A DNA stretch of 64,000 nucleotides from Priestia aryabhattai B8W22 (GCF_000956595.1 NZ_JYOO01000001.1:1-64000); one strand, 5' to 3'. Positions 44,852-55,060 are shown, counted from the stretch's first letter. Numbers and translations: made by a program. The notes: generated by a model not told the origin, from the sequence alone.

Positions 44852-45991
44852 ATGAGTATACAAAAGCTGGCACTAAAACGGCACACCCTGATAGCAAACA
44901 AGCTGCTGATTGTCATGAGTGGTTTAAATAGAGAGACGAAACGAGACAACAGCTATTACTATGAAAAACATTCATTTGGTCTAGCGAAAAACTTTGTAGA
45001 CATAAAGTGGACAGGTTCTCTGATGAAGCAAATTTTGGCTTACGTAGCCAAATGTAACAGCCAAGGTCATATTTCAATTATTTCTGAGCAAGAACTGGCT
45101 AATACAATCCAATGTTCCGTTCGGACCGTTCAAAATAATAATAAGCTTTTAGAAGACTATGACATCATTCGCTGGGATCGTTTATGGGGAGACTATATTC
45201 AAGTTTCTTTAAACAACTATTTAGAGGATTTTTTAGATTTACATATAAAAGAAGCTGCTGATGCTCAAAACATATCATATACTCCGGAAATGCTTGATAA
45301 AGATCACAATACATATACTTCAAAAGGTGGTTACACTTCTGTTTCAATGGAAGTGATTTATCAATTGCTGGCTATCAAAAATATTAACATGCTGCGCCTG
45401 GCTTTACGTGCTTTGTATGTATACGAATCTGATGTAAACGTAAAGAAAGATTCAGAAGCCCTTTTATCTTACACCGAGGTAAAACACATTCTTCCGAAAT
45501 ACATTGGCTATAAAGCTGCTATTAAAGAAATGGCTAGTAAATTGAGTGAAATTTTCCGTATCGATGTGCTAGAAAAAGATGATTGTGTCAAAACATTATT
45601 AGAAGAAAAGCAGCCAAGAAAATCAATTATTGAAAAAATCAAGGATGGTTTTATTTTAAGCTTCAATTTAACTGGTGCTCATGATAGTAAAAAACAAAAA
45701 GAAATCGAAAAAATCCGTGGAGAACATGCATTTGCTCAGTTTAAGAGTTTCTTTAAATCTTTTGGCCATTATTCCATTAAAAAAGAAGATATTCATTCCA
45801 TTGTACATGAGTTCGGTTTAGATATAATCGAAAAATCATTAACGTCCGTTCAGCGTTACTTACAACAAACTTACATAGAAGAAAGTATGGATGCATTTCG
45901 CCCTCTTGTGCATGAAATGGAGTCAAACTTCTTTACGTATATCCGCAAAATTGCCAACGGGTATTATCAGGCAAAAATTAACGCTCTATAA
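44852..45991 (+). CDS. replication initiator protein (iteron-associated)
   Basis: A 379-residue protein. A winged-helix domain at about 50-125 (WTGSLMKQILAYVAKCNSQGHISIISEQELANTIQCSVRTVQNNNKLLEDYDIIRW) resembles primosomal/DnaD-type or plasmid Rep HTH domains. The middle (MEVIYQLLAIKNINMLRLALRALYVYES) and the C-terminal helical region are not assigned. It directly follows the iteron array, with the last iterons in its promoter region, as expected for an autoregulated initiator. Start ATG follows AAAGGAGG at good spacing. Possibly the main Rep protein of the replicon; which of the two initiator-like proteins binds the iterons cannot be told from sequence. Confidence 0.6.
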   Translation: MSIQKLALKRHTLIANKLLIVMSGLNRETKRDNSYYYEKHSFGLAKNFVDIKWTGSLMKQILAYVAKCNSQGHISIISEQELANTIQCSVRTVQNNNKLLEDYDIIRWDRLWGDYIQVSLNNYLEDFLDLHIKEAADAQNISYTPEMLDKDHNTYTSKGGYTSVSMEVIYQLLAIKNINMLRLALRALYVYESDVNVKKDSEALLSYTEVKHILPKYIGYKAAIKEMASKLSEIFRIDVLEKDDCVKTLLEEKQPRKSIIEKIKDGFILSFNLTGAHDSKKQKEIEKIRGEHAFAQFKSFFKSFGHYSIKKEDIHSIVHEFGLDIIEKSLTSVQRYLQQTYIEESMDAFRPLVHEMESNFFTYIRKIANGYYQAKINAL

Positions 45992-46564
45992 TACTCTTTT
46001 TTGTTATGCCTTTTTTTACTCACCTCTACTTTATTTCCCTCCCATTCTTTCTTTCTCTTTAACTTACTAAAATATATTTGTCTATTAACTATAATAAACC
46101 CCTTTAAATGATAATGATTTTCATTTTCGTGAAAAAAATCAATTAAATGAACAAAAAATACAATAAATAAACGTTATTTTCCGATCGATTGCGTAGAAAA
46201 TATGGCTGTGATAAAAAAATCCTATATTTTTTCGTGAAAATTCTTGTTGTTAACTGCAGTTTTTTTGATTCCTTAATACCTCTTAAACTCAGTCAGCAGA
46301 AGGCTTTTACCAATATCAGTTTTAACAATATTTATAATTTCTTTAATTTCTTTTTAATCTCTTATAAATGTATAGTAATTTCTTTAAAATAAAGAGCAGC
46401 GAATAAATAGCATTCGTATATCTGAATGCATTAAATTAAAATATATAACTCACTGAAAAAGTTATCCCATAAAATAGAAACCATCTTTCTTACTTCATGT
46501 ATCTGTATCACTTCATAAAAAAACACACAAAACAAATTCTTTACATCTGCTTTGTGTGTTTTTT
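45992..46564. other. AT-rich intergenic region downstream of the replicon
   Basis: About 570 bp with very low G+C, holding a Fur-box-like site and ending in a bidirectional terminator. A 67-codon open frame at 46189-46392 has no ribosome site and low-complexity content. AT-rich DNA beside an initiator gene could be an unwinding region, or an untranslated RNA could run from the Fur-like site to the terminator. Confidence 0.45.
46110..46128. promoter_or_regulatory. Fur-box-like site
   Basis: GATAATGATTTTCATTTTC matches 16 of 19 positions of the classical Fur box (GATAATGATAATCATTATC). No iron-uptake gene lies on either side. Confidence 0.5.
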
Positions 46565-46566
46565 TT
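46519..46566. terminator. bidirectional terminator after the GntR gene
   Basis: Arms AAACACACAAA / TTTGTGTGTTT around a 19-base loop, then eight T on the plus strand and an A-run on the other side. Confidence 0.75.
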
Positions 46567-47269
46567 ATTTAGTAGGATTATATTGTTTAAGAACTTTATC
46601 ACGTACATATTTAAGATGATGATACATTTTTTTGAATGCATCATCTGGGTCATGATTAGCTAACGCATTATAAATAGCGGTATGATGTTCTACAGTAAGT
46701 GCTGGTTCTCTAAAGGTAATTTCGCTATCTGTTTTTTCATGAGTGAAAAGCAAGGAATTAATCATACCTTCTACCACTGGATTATCCGCGCTAACAGCAA
46801 TAATTCGATGGAATTCCTTATCCGCTGCACCGTAATTGTTATCTGTGCTCTTTTTTATTTCCTCAATCGTTTCTTTTAACTGGCTTAATTGATCATCGTT
46901 TATTTTTTCCGCCGCCATGGTTACTAGGCCCAGTTCTAGTGCCATGCGCGCCTCCACTACTGCAGGTAAATTATCGATTGATAACGCTAACATAACGGAA
47001 AAAGGATGTGCTCCTATTTTGTTATTAAAATACGTACCTCCACGAGTTTTTCGTGTAATTACACCAAGTACTTCTAATGCACTCAAGGCTTCTCTCAATA
47101 CAGGGCGACTTACATTCAGTACGTCTAATAACTCCATTTCAGTTGGCAGTTTGTCTCCTGGCTTTAATTGCCCGCTGACCAATAACTGAATAATACGGTC
47201 GACTACTTGTTTTGCCAGCGTATTACGATTAACGGATTCAAATGACACTTTTTTAGTCGAACCACTCAT
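46565..47269 (-). CDS. ycbG: GntR/FadR-type repressor of sugar-acid genes
   Basis: About 234 residues: winged helix (LAKQVVDRIIQLLVSGQLKPGDKLPTEMELLDVLNVSRPVLREALSALEVLGVI) plus an FCD effector domain with metal-site histidines (DKEFHRIIAV and VEHHTAIYNAL). B. subtilis YcbG holds the same place in the glucarate/galactarate cluster. It should sense a sugar acid or downstream product and repress the kdgD-aldehyde dehydrogenase-gudP-gudD operon. TTGTNNNAC-type operators occur at its own promoter and at the operon promoter. Start ATG at 47269 is six bases after GGGTGG; the ATG two codons earlier is too close. Confidence 0.8.
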   Translation of the reverse strand: MSGSTKKVSFESVNRNTLAKQVVDRIIQLLVSGQLKPGDKLPTEMELLDVLNVSRPVLREALSALEVLGVITRKTRGGTYFNNKIGAHPFSVMLALSIDNLPAVVEARMALELGLVTMAAEKINDDQLSQLKETIEEIKKSTDNNYGAADKEFHRIIAVSADNPVVEGMINSLLFTHEKTDSEITFREPALTVEHHTAIYNALANHDPDDAFKKMYHHLKYVRDKVLKQYNPTK

Positions 47270-47300
47270 CTTCATCCACCCTTTTCTGAATATTGTTTAT

Positions 47301-47311
47301 TTGTAAGACTA
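47301..47311 (-). promoter_or_regulatory. GntR/FadR-type operator at its own gene
   Basis: TTGTAAGACTA fits the FadR-family pattern TNGTNNNACNA. It abuts a minus-strand TATAAT and lies 32 bases upstream of the regulator's start, so autoregulation is likely. Confidence 0.5.
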
Positions 47312-47419
47312 ATTATATCATATAGAATTTTTTTATGTATTACCAACCACTACTTCTTAACTATTCTTATTTCTTATCTACATAAGATTATGTATTAAAC
47401 TGCTCGTTATTATAAAAAC

Positions 47420-47457
47420 AGAAGCTCGAACAAATACGTAGAATTGTTCGAGCTAAA
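47420..47457 (-). terminator. terminator of the sugar-acid operon
   Basis: Arms AGCTCGAACAA / TTGTTCGAGCT, followed on the minus strand by TCTGTTTTTAT, just past gudD. Confidence 0.75.
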
Positions 47458-47487
47458 AGCACCCTATAATTATTTTTGAAAAAATTT

Positions 47488-48861
47488 TTAACGTACCAGA
47501 CAAGGACGTTTATTATCAAAGCTCCAATTTTTAATTAAATACTGCATAGCTTTTGAATCATCACGTGCTCCTAATTGCATTTTCTTATATAGCTGATGTG
47601 CTTGCTCGATTCGTTCTAAATCCACCTCTATGCCAAGTCCTGGTTTCTTAGGTACTGCTACTCTTCCCCCCTCAATTTTAAAAGGATCTTTTGTCAATCG
47701 CTGACCATCTTGCCAAATCCAATGTGTATCAATAGCCGTTATTTTTCCAGGAGCGGCAGCAGCCACATGAGTAAACATGGCCAGTGAAATGTCAAAATGA
47801 TTATTTGAATGTGATCCCCATGTAAGACCCCAATCATGACACATTTGAGCTACACGAACTGAGCCTTGCATCGTCCAAAAATGGGGATCTGCTAGAGGAA
47901 TATCTACAGCGTTTAACTGGATAGCATGCCCCATTTGACGCCAGTCTGTAGCAATCATATTCGTAGCAGTTGGCAGTCCAGTTGCTCTGCGAAATTCCGC
48001 CATTGTTTCTCTTGCTGAATATCCATTTTCGCTTCCGCAAGGGTCCTCTGCATAGGCCAATATATGATGTTTATTTTTACATAGTTGAATAGCTTCTTCC
48101 AAAGACCAAGCTCCGTTGGGGTCTAAGGTAATGCGAGCTTCAGGGAATTTTGCAGCTAATGCTGCTACCGCTTCTATTTCTTGCTCACCTTGAAGTACAC
48201 CGCCTTTTAATTTAAAATCATTAAATCCATACTGCTGATGAGCTGCCTGTGCAAGTTTTACAATTGCTTCAGGAGTCAGAGCTTCTTCATGACGAAGTCG
48301 GAACCACTCCACTTTTTCATTTTCACCACTTAGATAGTCCAAGTCGGTTTTTTTGCGATTTCCAATATAAAATAAATAACCTAGCATTTCCACATATTCT
48401 CTTTGTTGTCCTTCTCCTAATAATGCTGCAACTGGTACATCAAGAAATTTTCCTACTAAATCTAATAACGCCGCCTCCAACGCTGTAACAGCATGAATAG
48501 TCGTCCGTAAATCGAATGTTTGAAGGCCTCGCCCTGCCATATCTCGATCTTCAAATTTTTTACGTACTGTATTTAAGATGTTATTATAATTTCCGATTGA
48601 TTGACCTACTACAAATGTTTTCGCATCTTCAAGCGTTTGACGAATGTTTTCACCTCCAGGCACCTCTCCCACCCCTGTGCTTCCGGTACTGTCTTTTAAA
48701 ATAACAATATTTCGAGTGAAAAAGGGACTGTGAGCTCCGCTGAGATTAAGCAGCATACTATCATACCCAGCCACTGGTATGACCTGCATATCTATAATTT
48801 GAGGCGTAGACGATTTTTTTTCGTTTTGAATTTCACTATTTGTAAGGACATACTTGTTCAT
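47488..48861 (-). CDS. gudD: glucarate dehydratase
   Basis: A 457-residue enolase-superfamily enzyme that dehydrates D-glucarate to 5-keto-4-deoxy-glucarate. The capping domain is followed by a barrel with the KxK-like catalytic lysines in [11 protein letters not shown], metal ligands in [22 protein letters not shown] and the Asn in [11 protein letters not shown], and the catalytic histidine in [15 protein letters not shown]. These are the glucarate-dehydratase subgroup motifs. Start ATG at 48861 follows AGGAG at eight bases; a GTG three codons earlier is too near. It is the last gene of the operon. Confidence 0.93.
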   Translation of the reverse strand: MNKYVLTNSEIQNEKKSSTPQIIDMQVIPVAGYDSMLLNLSGAHSPFFTRNIVILKDSTGSTGVGEVPGGENIRQTLEDAKTFVVGQSIGNYNNILNTVRKKFEDRDMAGRGLQTFDLRTTIHAVTALEAALLDLVGKFLDVPVAALLGEGQQREYVEMLGYLFYIGNRKKTDLDYLSGENEKVEWFRLRHEEALTPEAIVKLAQAAHQQYGFNDFKLKGGVLQGEQEIEAVAALAAKFPEARITLDPNGAWSLEEAIQLCKNKHHILAYAEDPCGSENGYSARETMAEFRRATGLPTATNMIATDWRQMGHAIQLNAVDIPLADPHFWTMQGSVRVAQMCHDWGLTWGSHSNNHFDISLAMFTHVAAAAPGKITAIDTHWIWQDGQRLTKDPFKIEGGRVAVPKKPGLGIEVDLERIEQAHQLYKKMQLGARDDSKAMQYLIKNWSFDNKRPCLVR

Positions 48862-48897
48862 GATTTCCACTCCTAATTTAGGTTTTGTTGTATCCGC

Positions 48898-50271
48898 TTA
48901 CATATTAAACGTACTTTCATCCTTTGCGGGGATATTCTTTAGTTCTACTCGTTTAATCTCTCCCACTAAAAGAAGATAGCAGAGAATAGCTACAAGAGCG
49001 TTAGCGCCCACAAAAACCAATGCTCCATTAAAAGAGCCTGTTGCATTGACAATGTACCCAATAATAATAGGTGTTGTAATAGAAGCAATGTTTCCAAATG
49101 TGTTAAAAAGCCCGCCGCTTAAACCCGCTATTTCTTTAGGGGAAGTGTCAGCCACAACAGCCCACCCTAATGCTCCAAATCCTTTTCCAAAAAAAGCAAG
49201 TGACATAATTACTACAACAATCCATTCAGCATCTACATAATTGCAAGCAACCATGCTACAGGAAAGCAACATGCCAATAACGATAGGTGTTTTACGTGCA
49301 AACGTTAATGAACGACCTCTCTTTAAAAAGAAATCAGATACAATTCCCCCTAACAGCCCTCCTAAAAATCCGCATATAGCAGGTAGAGAAGCAATAAATC
49401 CAGCTTCCAAAATTGACATTCCGCGTGCTTGAACTAAATAAACAGGAAACCATGTTAAAAAGAAATAAGTGAGCGTCGTAATACAATATTGTCCAATATA
49501 AACCCCTAACAACATTCTGCTCTTAAGAAGTTGTTTAATTTGATTCCATCCCGGGCCGGTATTTTTCTTTTTTTCTATTTTTTTATCATCCATATCAATG
49601 AGCCCGCCGCCCTGCTGGATATAATTTACTTCTTCTTTTGTAATGCGAGGATGTTTGCTTGGACTGTAGATCACTTTCATCCAAACAGCAGCTAAGATTA
49701 CCCCTAAGACACCCATAATAATAAATACAAAATGCCAGCCGAACCTGTGAGTGAGCCATGCCATAATAGGCGAAAATAATACTAGTGCAAAATACTGAGC
49801 CGAATTAAAAATCGCAGAGGCTGTCCCACGTTCAGATTTTGGAAACCAGGCCGCTACAATACGGCTATTTCCTGGAAAAGAAGGGGCTTCAGCTAACCCA
49901 ACCATAAAACGAAGCGTAAATAAGATAATTATAGCAGCACCGCCACTAAAAAAGCCGATAAATCCTTGAAAAAAGGTGAAAATAGACCAAAAAAATACAC
50001 TGCATGCAATGATTGTCTTTGATCCGAATTTGTCTAAAAACCAACCTCCAGGAAGCTGACCAATTACATAAGCCCATCCAAATGCTGAAAAAACATACCC
50101 CATTGAAACTGAATTTAAGCCTAATTCTTTTTGAACAGAGTCTCCTACAATGGACAGCGTCGCTCTATCGGCATAGTTAATCGTTGTCAAAACGAAAAGC
50201 ATAAATACGACAAACCAGCGTACATGGCTTTTTTTGCTGCTTCCCGCTTCCAATTTTGGTTTAGCTTGCAT
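48898..50271 (-). CDS. gudP: glucarate/galactarate transporter, MFS
   Basis: A 457-residue MFS permease of the anion:cation symporter family. It has FVLTTINYADRATLSIVGDSVQKELGL at helix 1, IGQLPGGWFLDKFGSKT in loop 2-3, and LAEAPSFPGNSRIVAAWFPKSERGTASAIFNSAQY at helix 5, the pattern of GudP/GarP-type hexarate carriers. B. subtilis YcbE occupies the same position. It lies between the dehydratase and the semialdehyde dehydrogenase in one operon. Start is the ATG at 50271 or the GTG two codons upstream. Confidence 0.9.
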   Translation of the reverse strand: MQAKPKLEAGSSKKSHVRWFVVFMLFVLTTINYADRATLSIVGDSVQKELGLNSVSMGYVFSAFGWAYVIGQLPGGWFLDKFGSKTIIACSVFFWSIFTFFQGFIGFFSGGAAIIILFTLRFMVGLAEAPSFPGNSRIVAAWFPKSERGTASAIFNSAQYFALVLFSPIMAWLTHRFGWHFVFIIMGVLGVILAAVWMKVIYSPSKHPRITKEEVNYIQQGGGLIDMDDKKIEKKKNTGPGWNQIKQLLKSRMLLGVYIGQYCITTLTYFFLTWFPVYLVQARGMSILEAGFIASLPAICGFLGGLLGGIVSDFFLKRGRSLTFARKTPIVIGMLLSCSMVACNYVDAEWIVVVIMSLAFFGKGFGALGWAVVADTSPKEIAGLSGGLFNTFGNIASITTPIIIGYIVNATGSFNGALVFVGANALVAILCYLLLVGEIKRVELKNIPAKDESTFNM

Positions 50272-50390
50272 AATCACCTATTCCATCCCCCTCTTATTGT
50301 TTTGTTCTTTTCCTATGTTTATCTCTCTTAAAAAGAAGGAATTTTCCTCCTTTTCAAGAGAATAAAAGGTTCATAATACAATAAAGGTAC

Positions 50391-51857
50391 TTAACTTTTT
50401 ATAAAAACAGTTTTAATAGCAGTGAAAAACTCCTTAGCAGCCTCCCCTTGTTCTCTAGAGTGAGAACTTGATTGTTTCATGCCTCCAAACGGTGCCTGAA
50501 GTTCAACGCCTGCGCTTTCCGAGTTAATTCGAATAAGTCCAGCATCCATTTCATTAATAAATGAAAGCATATGAGAAATATTTGTAGTGAAAATAGAAGC
50601 GCTTAGCCCATATTGAACATCGTTAGCTAGTGCTAATGCTTCCTCGATGGATTCTACTTTCATCAGCGCTATGACAGGACCAAAAATTTCTTCTTGTGAA
50701 ATCGTCATATTCGATTCTACGTTTTCAAAAATAGTAGGTTCTACGTAAAATCCATTTTCGTATTCCCCGTCAGTTAACTGACGTCCTCCGTATAAAAGAG
50801 TTGCACCTTCACTTTTTCCTTTTTCAATATATGACAATACGGTCTGTAACTGATTTTCGCTTGCACATGGCCCCATCCACGTTTCCCCGTTTAACCCTTC
50901 TCCAACGGTAATTTCTTTTGTTTTTGCTAATAGCTTTTGTTTGAATTTTTCATATACCTCGTGCTGAACAATTACCCGACTAGTCGCAGTACATTTTTGA
51001 CCTGTCGAACGGAATGCCCCGCTGATTGTACCTTCTACTGCTAAATCTAAATCTGCATCCGCCGCTACAATTACAGGGTTCTTCCCCCCCATTTCTAACT
51101 GATATTTAGCTCCTCGAACGAAAGCCTTTTGACCAATTTGTTTACCTACTCGATCGGAACCTGTAAATGTAATCGCATTAATTTCTGGATGTTCAGCAAT
51201 AGCTTGACCAATGATTGACCCTGAGCCAGTAATCATGTTTACTACACCCGCTGGAATTTTTGCTTCTTCAAAACATTCGATAATCTTAGCACACGTAATA
51301 GCTGTTTCGGTAGCTGGTTTAATTATGATAGTGTTTCCGTAGACAAGTGCCGGAGCTATTTTCCATATAGGAATAGCAATAGGAAAGTTCCATGGGGTGA
51401 TAACTCCAACAACGCCTAACGGCACTCGAGATGTAAACATCAATGCTTCAGCATCGGTAGAAGGAATTACATCTCCCATTTTTCTCATACCTTCTCCCGC
51501 ATAGTATCGAAGAATAGCTATTCCGCGAGCTGTTTCTCCTTTTGTTTCAGACAAGGTTTTTCCCATTTCACGGGTAGCGCATTCCGCAATTTCATCTAGT
51601 CTATTTTCCATAATATCCGCAGCTTTGTGAAGGTACTGTCCGCGAGCTGCGCCTGACAAGCGCTTCCATTTTTCTTGAGCTTGTTGAGCTGCTTTTACCG
51701 CTAGATTTAAATCTTCAAGAGTTGATTTTTGTACATATCCTACAGCCTCTTTCTTATTGGCTGGGTTTAGACTTTCCATCATCTCTTGAGACGATGATGG
51801 CACGCCTTTTCCGTTAATAAAATTTAAATATTGTTTGTTTTGAACACTAATTGTCAT
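50391..51857 (-). CDS. ycbD: alpha-ketoglutarate semialdehyde dehydrogenase
   Basis: A 488-residue NAD(P)-dependent aldehyde dehydrogenase that should oxidise 2,5-dioxopentanoate to 2-oxoglutarate, the last step of hexarate breakdown. Motifs: [35 protein letters not shown], the catalytic glutamate in [13 protein letters not shown], the catalytic cysteine in [12 protein letters not shown], and [12 protein letters not shown]. The position beside the keto-deoxy-glucarate dehydratase fixes the likely substrate. Start ATG follows AAGGAG at seven bases. Confidence 0.9.
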   Translation of the reverse strand: MTISVQNKQYLNFINGKGVPSSSQEMMESLNPANKKEAVGYVQKSTLEDLNLAVKAAQQAQEKWKRLSGAARGQYLHKAADIMENRLDEIAECATREMGKTLSETKGETARGIAILRYYAGEGMRKMGDVIPSTDAEALMFTSRVPLGVVGVITPWNFPIAIPIWKIAPALVYGNTIIIKPATETAITCAKIIECFEEAKIPAGVVNMITGSGSIIGQAIAEHPEINAITFTGSDRVGKQIGQKAFVRGAKYQLEMGGKNPVIVAADADLDLAVEGTISGAFRSTGQKCTATSRVIVQHEVYEKFKQKLLAKTKEITVGEGLNGETWMGPCASENQLQTVLSYIEKGKSEGATLLYGGRQLTDGEYENGFYVEPTIFENVESNMTISQEEIFGPVIALMKVESIEEALALANDVQYGLSASIFTTNISHMLSFINEMDAGLIRINSESAGVELQAPFGGMKQSSSHSREQGEAAKEFFTAIKTVFIKS

Positions 51858-51873
51858 ATGAACTCTCCTTTTT

Positions 51874-51887
51874 ATAAAGCGTTTACA
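51874..51887 (-). promoter_or_regulatory. cre-like catabolite site inside the operon
   Basis: On the minus strand TGTAAACGCTTTAT, a good match to CcpA sites, in the 39-base gap between kdgD and the dehydrogenase. A CcpA roadblock within the operon is plausible. Confidence 0.5.
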
Positions 51888-51896
51888 TTTTATTGG

Positions 51897-52829
51897 TTAA
51901 GATAAAACTTGTTTAGAGGATTTAGGGTATTGATCAAATGCTCGTGTTAAAATCTTTTCGAGCTGTGCGTAATGTTCTTTATCTACTGAAACAATAGGAG
52001 GCCTTACTGTATCTGTAACAGGTAGACCTATAATTTCCATCCCTGCTTTAATCAATGAAACAGCATATCCTTTTTTCTGCTTGCGAATATCGTTAATTGG
52101 AAGAATTATATTTTGGTAGAGTTCACTTAGTAACTCTTGATCGTAACTTAATAAAGCGTTGTAAAACATTCTTGATATGTGCGGAATATAGTTAGAGATT
52201 GCTGACGAATAAGAATCAAATCCAATTGGAGCGTATGCTGGCATCGTTACTTCAGCCATTGGCATTCCGTTTAGCCAGCTTAGTCGTTTCCCTAAAGACT
52301 GGGTTAATTCTATATTTAATTCCATATTTCCATATCCGTCTTTTAATCCTACTAATTGGTTTAATTCTGTAAGTTTTTCTAAAGTTGGCAACTGTAAAAT
52401 GGCATTGTCTCTTTGATAAACAATTGCGTTTAAATGTGTATGCTTAATGATTGCTTTTAGATAGTTGTAAAGGCCTTCTTGTTCACCTTCAATTAAGTAT
52501 GGAGGTAAAATTAAATAGCCGTCTGCCTGTTTTTCCTCTGAAATACGAGCCCACTCTAAAGCTGTAGAAAGATTACCGCCCACACCTGTATAAACGGGAA
52601 CTTTTCCGTTGACGACAGATATAGCTACTTCTAACATTGCTGTATATTCTTTTGTATTTAAGGATTGAAATTCCCCTGAACCGCAAGCGATGAAGATAGC
52701 CTCTAATCCTTCGTCTAATAAAAATTGAATATTTGTTTCTAAAGCTTTTTCATCTAATTTTCCTTGGTTATTAAGGGGAGCAACGGGGAAACCTAAAATT
52801 CCTGTAGGTGCTTTTCTATTCATATTCAC
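51897..52829 (-). CDS. kdgD: 5-dehydro-4-deoxyglucarate dehydratase
   Basis: About 310 residues of the DapA/NAL aldolase superfamily; converts 5-keto-4-deoxy-glucarate to 2,5-dioxopentanoate with loss of water and CO2. The Schiff-base lysine is in LNQLVGLKDGYGNMEL, the helper tyrosine in NAIVYQRDNA, and the family start is PTGILGFPVAPLNNQGKLD with the dicarboxylate loop FIACGSGEFQSL. Start: GTG at 52829 is eight bases after AGGAGG; the ATG two codons before it is only two bases away. First gene of the hexarate operon. Confidence 0.92.
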   Translation of the reverse strand: MNMNRKAPTGILGFPVAPLNNQGKLDEKALETNIQFLLDEGLEAIFIACGSGEFQSLNTKEYTAMLEVAISVVNGKVPVYTGVGGNLSTALEWARISEEKQADGYLILPPYLIEGEQEGLYNYLKAIIKHTHLNAIVYQRDNAILQLPTLEKLTELNQLVGLKDGYGNMELNIELTQSLGKRLSWLNGMPMAEVTMPAYAPIGFDSYSSAISNYIPHISRMFYNALLSYDQELLSELYQNIILPINDIRKQKKGYAVSLIKAGMEIIGLPVTDTVRPPIVSVDKEHYAQLEKILTRAFDQYPKSSKQVLS

Positions 52830-52873
52830 ATGCATATCCTCCTATAAATTTTCAGATAATTTTTACATTTTTA

Positions 52874-52902
52874 TTGTAAGACAAATTAAATTGTTTGTCA
52901 AT
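52874..52902 (-). promoter_or_regulatory. sigma-A promoter with overlapping GntR operator for the hexarate operon
   Basis: On the minus strand TTGACA (52902-52897), a 17-base spacer, then TACAAT (52879-52874). The operator TTGTCTTACAA (52885-52875), a perfect TTGT-N3-ACAA dyad, covers the -10, so bound repressor would block RNA polymerase. Confidence 0.7.
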
Positions 52903-52949
52903 AAAATAAATAAACTTAAATTATTAAATAAAGGATTTTAAAATAGAAA

Positions 52950-52984
52950 CAAAACACACCTCTAACAAAGAGGTGTGTTTTGTT
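52950..52984 (-). terminator. terminator of the sigma-54 activator gene
   Basis: Perfect arms AAAACACACCTCT / AGAGGTGTGTTTT with a five-base loop, next to the activator stop codon. Confidence 0.88.
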
Positions 52985-52985
52985 T

Positions 52986-54905
52986 CTATTTATACGCTTT
53001 TTTTATTTCAATTTCATAGTTTCTCAACTTACGGTAAAGTGTACTTCGATCAATTCCCAACAATTTAGCTGCTTGAGATATATTGGAATGGGTTTCCCTT
53101 AGAGTAAGCAAAATTTGCTCTTTTTCAGATTGAAGATGATTGTTAGTTTCCGCTTCTTCACCGATGTAATTTGTTTCAAAAACATTTTCATTTAGCTGCT
53201 CTTTCATATCCTGAGCCGAAACTACATTATTTTTACTGATCACTACTAACCTTTCAATAAAATGCATTAATTCTCTTACATTTCCTTTCCATTCATAGGT
53301 AGTTAATTGTGAATAAGCTTTTTCTGTAATTTCTATATTTTTCTTTTTATAGAGATTAGTGTAATAGACTAAAAAATGCTGAGCAAGATAACGAATATCA
53401 CTTTTTCTTTTACGGAGCGGTGGAATATTTATAGTTAAGACCTTAAGCCTATAGAGTAAATCCTCTCGAAATTCGCCTTTTTCTACGACTTTTAATAAAT
53501 TTTTGTTCGTTGCTGCAATAACTCTTACATCTACAGGAATATATTTATTATCACCTAAGCGCATAACCTGTTTTTCTTGTAAAACTCTAAGTAAGCGCGA
53601 TTGTCCATATGTATCCATCTCAGAAATTTCATCCAGAAAAATCGTTCCTCGATGCGCCATTTCAAACAAACCTTGCTTTCCTTTTCTGGTCGCCCCAGTA
53701 AAGGCCCCTTCTACATATCCAAATAACTCACTTTCCAGTAAATTAGGCGGAATGGCGGCACAATTAACAGCAACAAAAGGACCGTTTTTCCGCAAACTTT
53801 CTGCATGAATACTCTGAGCAAATAACTCTTTCCCAGTGCCAGACTCCCCATAAATTAGAACGGTTGCATCTACCGAAGACACTGTCTGTCCAATCCGTTT
53901 GGCTTCACAAATATGCTTAGAATGTCCTAAAATATCAGAAAATGTGTAGCGTGTCTCGAACTTTCTTGACAGTACTTCCCCTCTAATTTTAGCTTCCATT
54001 TCTTGAATACTTGTAATATCTTGAAAAGTTATCATTGCTCCAATAATGTCTTTCTCCACTTTAATTGGAGCAATATTAAATATTAAACTTTTATTTTTGA
54101 TTTTTTTGATTATACCTAGATGCTCTTCTCCTTCAAAACAATTTTTAATAGGCAAAAAAGGCATAGCAGCATCGATCTGCTTTCCTAGCACTTCTTGCCT
54201 TTTTAATTCTAGTAAATGCTCAGCAGCATGATTAAATACTTCTACTTTTTTATTTCTATTAATACTAATAATTCCTTGTATAGAATAATCAATAAGGGCT
54301 TTAACTGTTTGGGAACGCTCTTTTTCAATTTTTCTTCCTAAAGAAATCTTTTTAGCTTCTAAAAATGCTGTTCTAACAGCGGAGTTTCCAGATTCAATAG
54401 GAATTGCCTTAAAGCCTTTCCTAAGCGATAAAGTAGTTGTTTTCATTCCGCCAATAACAATATCTGTTTCTACTGAAGAAAGTTGCTCAATACAAGTTGG
54501 AATATCTTCAACTGAATTAAGAGGATAAATAGAAAGGTTGATACCCAAAATATCTGCTAAAATTTCCACATCATTTTTCATATTCTGAAACGCGAGCATG
54601 GCCACTTTAGGATTCTCTAAGCCTGTTGCCTTCTTGCTTTTATAAAAGACTTGAGCTAAATCTTGTCCTGTAATTGGAATTTCAACTAGAGGAATTCTGC
54701 TTACAGAATCAGTAATTAACCTTGCAGTCCCTCCTCTGCAAACGATAACATCACAACTGGATTCTAATTTATTGGCGAGTTTTACGGCGCGACTTAACCT
54801 TGCAAGATAGATTTCAACCTCTCCTTGTAATCCTAACTCTTGAATTACTCTTCTCCCTTGTAAAAACAGTTGTTTATCTGGAGCAATAAAAGCAATTTTT
54901 GACAT
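52986..54905 (-). CDS. sigma-54-dependent activator with PrpR-type sensor
   Basis: A 639-residue enhancer-binding protein. Domains in order: PrpR_N-like ligand domain (about 10-170, [14 protein letters not shown]), PAS domain (about 205-300, [25 protein letters not shown]), AAA+ domain with Walker A GESGTGKE (353-360), GAFTGA sigma-54 contact loop (400-405) and Walker B GTIFLDEI (420-427), and a Fis-type HTH ([20 protein letters not shown]). It is divergent from garD, and the gap holds paired palindromes and a -24/-12 promoter, so it almost certainly activates garD. The sensor may bind a hexarate or a breakdown product. Start ATG follows AAGGAGGG. Confidence 0.93.
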   Translation of the reverse strand: MSKIAFIAPDKQLFLQGRRVIQELGLQGEVEIYLARLSRAVKLANKLESSCDVIVCRGGTARLITDSVSRIPLVEIPITGQDLAQVFYKSKKATGLENPKVAMLAFQNMKNDVEILADILGINLSIYPLNSVEDIPTCIEQLSSVETDIVIGGMKTTTLSLRKGFKAIPIESGNSAVRTAFLEAKKISLGRKIEKERSQTVKALIDYSIQGIISINRNKKVEVFNHAAEHLLELKRQEVLGKQIDAAMPFLPIKNCFEGEEHLGIIKKIKNKSLIFNIAPIKVEKDIIGAMITFQDITSIQEMEAKIRGEVLSRKFETRYTFSDILGHSKHICEAKRIGQTVSSVDATVLIYGESGTGKELFAQSIHAESLRKNGPFVAVNCAAIPPNLLESELFGYVEGAFTGATRKGKQGLFEMAHRGTIFLDEISEMDTYGQSRLLRVLQEKQVMRLGDNKYIPVDVRVIAATNKNLLKVVEKGEFREDLLYRLKVLTINIPPLRKRKSDIRYLAQHFLVYYTNLYKKKNIEITEKAYSQLTTYEWKGNVRELMHFIERLVVISKNNVVSAQDMKEQLNENVFETNYIGEEAETNNHLQSEKEQILLTLRETHSNISQAAKLLGIDRSTLYRKLRNYEIEIKKAYK

Positions 54906-54958
54906 ATTCGTTCCCTCCTTATTAGTTAGAATATTCTAGTTATTATAACGCATTGACA

Positions 54959-54991
54959 CAACAATTGTTGCTTTATGTACAACAATTGTTG
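54959..54991. promoter_or_regulatory. paired upstream activating palindromes for garD
   Basis: Two copies of the perfect 12-bp palindrome CAACAATTGTTG at 54959-54970 and 54980-54991, 21 bp centre to centre (two helix turns). They lie 60-80 bases upstream of the -24 element, a typical site for a sigma-54 activator dimer pair. They may also serve the divergent activator gene's own promoter. Confidence 0.75.
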
Positions 54992-55043
54992 TATATTTCA
55001 TCACTTTTATTCGATATAAAGGCTTTTTTACCCGTTAAAGCAC

Positions 55044-55060
55044 TTGGCATGATTATTGCA
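55044..55060 (+). promoter_or_regulatory. sigma-54 promoter of garD
   Basis: TTGGCATGATTATTGCA, matching the -24 GG / -12 GC consensus with the required ten bases between GG and GC. It lies 59 bases upstream of the garD start codon. Confidence 0.85.

Noticed and set aside
46189-46392. 67-codon open frame downstream of the replicon
   Set aside because: Low complexity (Phe/Asn/Ile), no ribosome site, in very AT-rich DNA.
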